Positions 61,446 to 64,000 of a stretch of DNA of 64,000 nucleotides are shown in pieces. The position numbers and the translations under genes were made by a program. The notes under the pieces are model-generated. The model had not been told where the DNA came from, did not search any database, and worked only from the letters and a program-made list of their open reading frames with translations. Source of the stretch: Triops longicaudatus (Eukaryota > Arthropoda > Branchiopoda > Notostraca > Triopsidae); assembly GCA_022885665.1 (NCBI GenBank), contig JAGQDJ010000090.1, forward strand, positions 124,001-188,000, in the 5' to 3' direction. The first letter of the stretch is position 1; every line of letters begins with the position of its first letter.

Positions 61446-62828
61446 CTAATTTCTCTTGGTCGTACACTCGGGTTTCGATCGTGTACCTGCTGGTATGTTG
61501 TGGCTAGGATCAGGTGAAGCTTTTGCTGCATTATATACGAGACGTCTTGAGACACTCAAGGGCTTGTAGGGATGCTGCGAAGGAAACGTTTCAACTCCCG
61601 TTTCCGAGGTAATATAAATCACGGGTTTGGACCGATACGTAAATCCTGTCGCGGACAAAATCTCGTAGTGAGTAGAAGATTGACACCGACGCTTGGTACA
61701 ATTTTCCCCTTCCACCTCAGTAGATGTTAAACTGGAACCACTTGACAAGTCATAGGCTACTGTCGGGTGCCCGAAACTGCAAAATGTTCTAACTTCAACC
61801 GGCGTAAGAGGTGTTACGTCTATTTGGTGTGTGAGTTTTTCGGTGTTTTCCTTAGTTGACGCTACTGCTTCAACTTGGATACGGAAAGTATTTTCTGCTT
61901 TTATTCTGATTTCGAAGCTCTCATCAAAGGTGAAGTTGGGAATTGAAACCTTAAACGGCGTCGTTGGCAGTGAATGAGCAGATTCGTGCGGTGCGCACCC
62001 TGGTAGCGTCGTTACTCGCCGCGGAATATGAAAAAGTGCTTTGTTGGGATTGACCCAAGATTTTACGTGTAAAACAGGTTTCAAGGCGTCCAAGTTTTGC
62101 ACCTCGGCTACTTCGTAAATAAGCTTAGCATGGTTACCTGCTAGTGCTGTCATCTCTTTACACAAATTCGCATTCCATGTCGTGCTTTTCTCCCCCACAA
62201 TTTCACCGACTGAGGTCACTGACAGAGGCGAGTCTTGACGATTTGGACCATTCAGTAAATAATCGTCGTTGAAGTCGGTATTAAACGCATCGTAAGGTAT
62301 AGATTCCTTCTCAAAATCCGTCTCATCTTCGTCTCCAATGTCCCAATGCAAGCTTACTGAAGAATTACTGGGCGTTAGTGGACCTGGCGGTGGGGTTGGA
62401 TTATGGAAATTATCTACGGGGACACTGAGTGCTTCGACCAAAATAGCAGGCGAGCCAGGACAGGTGTGGACTAAAGTTTCTGGCGCTGCGTTATGTTGTG
62501 GACTTTGTACAACGACCGGTATTAAGGCTTCTTCGGTGTGTACCGGGCAATGCATAGAGGCGAATGCAACAATTTCTTCGATGCAACTGCACGGTTGACA
62601 ACACACGGAGTTTGGCTTCAGAGACGATGAAGGCCCGATAATTCGTCCATTTTTCTTGTCCCTCTTGGTCGCTTTGAGTTTCGAACGTGTCCTAGGAGAT
62701 GTGTGATAACCCAAGTCGGTGTTAAAATCGGTAGGTGTTTCGATAAGGCTTGTTCGGTTTGAGGAAGGAAAGGGTTGCACGCAATTCAGTCGGTCCATGG
62801 TCTTAGGTTTACTTATCTTAACACCCAT
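61446..62828 (-). CDS. Single-exon protein of unknown function with N-myristoylation-like start (460 aa)
   Basis: I do not recognise this protein. I start it at the ATG at 62828 because the frame upstream has only a GTG; this gives MGVKISKPKTMDRLN, a good N-myristoylation consensus (Gly2, Ser6) with basic residues behind. It has a cysteine cluster (CCQPCSCIEE), a Pro-rich linker (NPTPPPGPLTPSNSS), an acidic block (DIGDEDETDFEKESIPYDAF), and a C-terminal half of mixed strands with few charged repeats (FKVSIPNFTFDESFEIRIKA; HQIDVTPLTPVEVRTF). There are no transmembrane segments. The frame is open for 461 codons in sequence where other frames stop often, so it is very probably translated. Membrane attachment through a lipid anchor is inference. 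It lies 5.5 kb upstream of PDE1 on the same strand and ends in its own stop. Confidence 0.7.
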   Translation of the reverse strand: MGVKISKPKTMDRLNCVQPFPSSNRTSLIETPTDFNTDLGYHTSPRTRSKLKATKRDKKNGRIIGPSSSLKPNSVCCQPCSCIEEIVAFASMHCPVHTEEALIPVVVQSPQHNAAPETLVHTCPGSPAILVEALSVPVDNFHNPTPPPGPLTPSNSSVSLHWDIGDEDETDFEKESIPYDAFNTDFNDDYLLNGPNRQDSPLSVTSVGEIVGEKSTTWNANLCKEMTALAGNHAKLIYEVAEVQNLDALKPVLHVKSWVNPNKALFHIPRRVTTLPGCAPHESAHSLPTTPFKVSIPNFTFDESFEIRIKAENTFRIQVEAVASTKENTEKLTHQIDVTPLTPVEVRTFCSFGHPTVAYDLSSGSSLTSTEVEGENCTKRRCQSSTHYEILSATGFTYRSKPVIYITSETGVETFPSQHPYKPLSVSRRLVYNAAKASPDPSHNIPAGTRSKPECTTKRN

Positions 62829-63768
62829 GATAATCTCGCGCACGTCTTCAAGCCAATAGCCTACAAGTCTCTTCTACCTGACTTACAATACTGAGAGCTG
62901 CAAAATAATTTACCGTCGCAACCATTTCAGCGTTGACTCCTTGCTTTTGCTTCGCTTCGGCGTGTTCTTCTCGAAAACCATCTTGCTAGCTGAGAGGACG
63001 CACGAACTTTTCCCCTTCTATTTAGTCCCATTGATTAGAGGCAGGACTCGGATGTCTTCAAAGCAAATTATTTGGTTGCCTGTTTCGCTGAGATCCAATT
63101 CATTAAGGACTGTATCTATGGCACACGCATCACAACGCGTCACGAGAAATCAATTGGCCTTACTAGTTTCTTGTTTACGGCAAAAGGTAACTGACAAGCG
63201 CAAAACCGACACGTTGTCTCTGATTTTTCTTAAGCATTGACAACTGCAAGACTTTGACTAAAACCGAAAGACCACAAACAAATTCCGGGGCAAAGCCCAG
63301 ACTAGACGAAATGAAGCAAGTACGTCCCCTTTGTCCTCTTCCGCGTACCGTCCCGTGTTGGAGGGCAGTGCGAAAGCATGGCCACTGTTACACAAAACAA
63401 GTTAAGTTATAGTGTTTTCTTTGTAACTGGAGCTCGATATAAGACACCGACAATAGCGAAAGCCTATGCTGGATATCAATGAAAAAATGACTTAGATCAT
63501 GTTTTTCTATTCGCCAGATTTTACAAGTCTTTGAAATCCCCATTTTTTTGCGAATCTTTTTTAATTGCCCTGAATTGGCATATCGCGTCAAACGGTTGCA
63601 AGTGACCTAAAATTTTACACCCAATAAAAGCTTATTTACTAAAACTGATAAAGCTCTGATGGTGACAATCTTACAAGAACCGAATTAATATAATATGCGA
63701 ACATTTTCTTGCATAGCATCATAGTTCTAAAAGCTGATGAGACAAACTGTTTAGAATGTTTGAAGCTG
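62829..63768. other. Upstream region of the 460-aa gene
   Basis: It presumably holds the promoter of the 460-aa gene. An open frame at 62941-63240 (+) lacks an ATG near its start and any motif. Nothing else is supported. Confidence 0.4.
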
Positions 63769-63812
63769 GTCATTTTTAGTCATTTTTGTCATTTTTAGTC
63801 ATTTTTGGTCAC
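63769..63812 (+). repeat. Short tandem repeat, 9-10 bp unit
   Basis: Four imperfect copies of TCATTTTTAG (variants TCATTTTTG and TCATTTTTGG) lie directly beside the MITE at 63820. Unit length varies by one base, as expected from slippage. Confidence 0.8.
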
Positions 63813-63819
63813 TTCAGAG

Positions 63820-63949
63820 CAGGGGCGCAGCCAGGAATTTTTTTCGGGGGCCCGTGTGTGTTTTTCGGGGGGAGGGGGGGGGGCAATTTTTTCTTGATGC
63901 TGCCTCTGAGCTTACTTGCACACAAGAAAATAATTTCGCTGCGCCCCTG
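63820..63949. mobile_element. Complete hAT-like MITE
   Basis: 130 bp with a perfect 12-bp terminal inverted repeat (CAGGGGCGCAGC and GCTGCGCCCCTG). The flanks CTTCAGAG and CATGAGAG agree at six of eight positions, consistent with an aged 8-bp target duplication of the hAT superfamily. Internal G-rich runs and the block TGAGCTTACTTGCACACAAG are shared with 41105-41196. It is non-coding, so it would depend on a transposase elsewhere. Confidence 0.78.
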
Positions 63950-64000
63950 CATGAGAGCTAAACTCATGTTTCTTAGCTCTTCCTCCCATTTACATATTTC

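Noticed and set aside
62941..63240. 99-codon plus-strand frame
   Set aside because: It opens at a non-ATG codon, shows no motif and lies in the probable promoter of the 460-aa gene.
1..64000. CRISPR arrays, operons, ribosome binding sites or phage genes
   Set aside because: The window is eukaryotic, with spliced genes throughout; I saw no regularly spaced direct repeats or prokaryotic gene organisation.

Overview
The window looks like nuclear DNA from an arthropod. The genes are split by many short introns, mostly 45-120 bp with GT-AG ends. Best family matches are arthropod-type: tandem organic cation transporters, a dopa decarboxylase, and glucan-binding/GH16 proteins. The short introns, the retained CFAP418 ciliary gene and the GH16 proteins with intact catalytic acids fit a small-genome crustacean such as a branchiopod (Daphnia-like). 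That placement is inference; no marker gene settles it.

Layout. 0-11 kb (+): the 7TM and cytoplasmic part of a class C orphan receptor of the GPR158/smog type, with its ectodomain exons unidentified. 12.9-20.8 kb (-): two tandem SLC22 transporters with almost identical 11-exon structures. 21-25 kb: gene-free, but with a 311-bp solo LTR flanked by a perfect 4-bp duplication. 25-37 kb: a dense housekeeping block with UBA5 (+), TMEM41A (-), SEH1 (+), BRD7/9 (+) and an aromatic amino acid decarboxylase (-). UBA5/TMEM41A and BRD7-9/decarboxylase are convergent pairs; TMEM41A/SEH1 is divergent. 39.4-46 kb (+): two tandem GH16/GNBP-like genes with identical exon lengths, separated by 4 kb of decayed sequence. 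46.3-56 kb (-): CFAP418, then a PDE1-type phosphodiesterase with a long 5' region. 61.4-62.8 kb (-): a 460-codon single-exon ORF I do not recognise. Three loci carry hAT-like MITE copies.

I reconstructed exons by hand from splice signals and reading phase. For nine multi-exon genes (two SLC22, UBA5, TMEM41A, SEH1, BRD7/9, decarboxylase, two GH16) the joined exons give one complete frame from ATG to stop. CFAP418 also closes. PDE1 closes if two tentative 5' exons are accepted. The genes do not form one pathway. The main local themes are two tandem duplications (SLC22, GH16) and unrelated housekeeping genes packed between them. I found no clear previously undescribed system. The most unusual items are a PDE1 intron that is a multiple of three and stop-free at the active site, a GC-AG intron specific to one GH16 copy, and the unknown 460-codon ORF.
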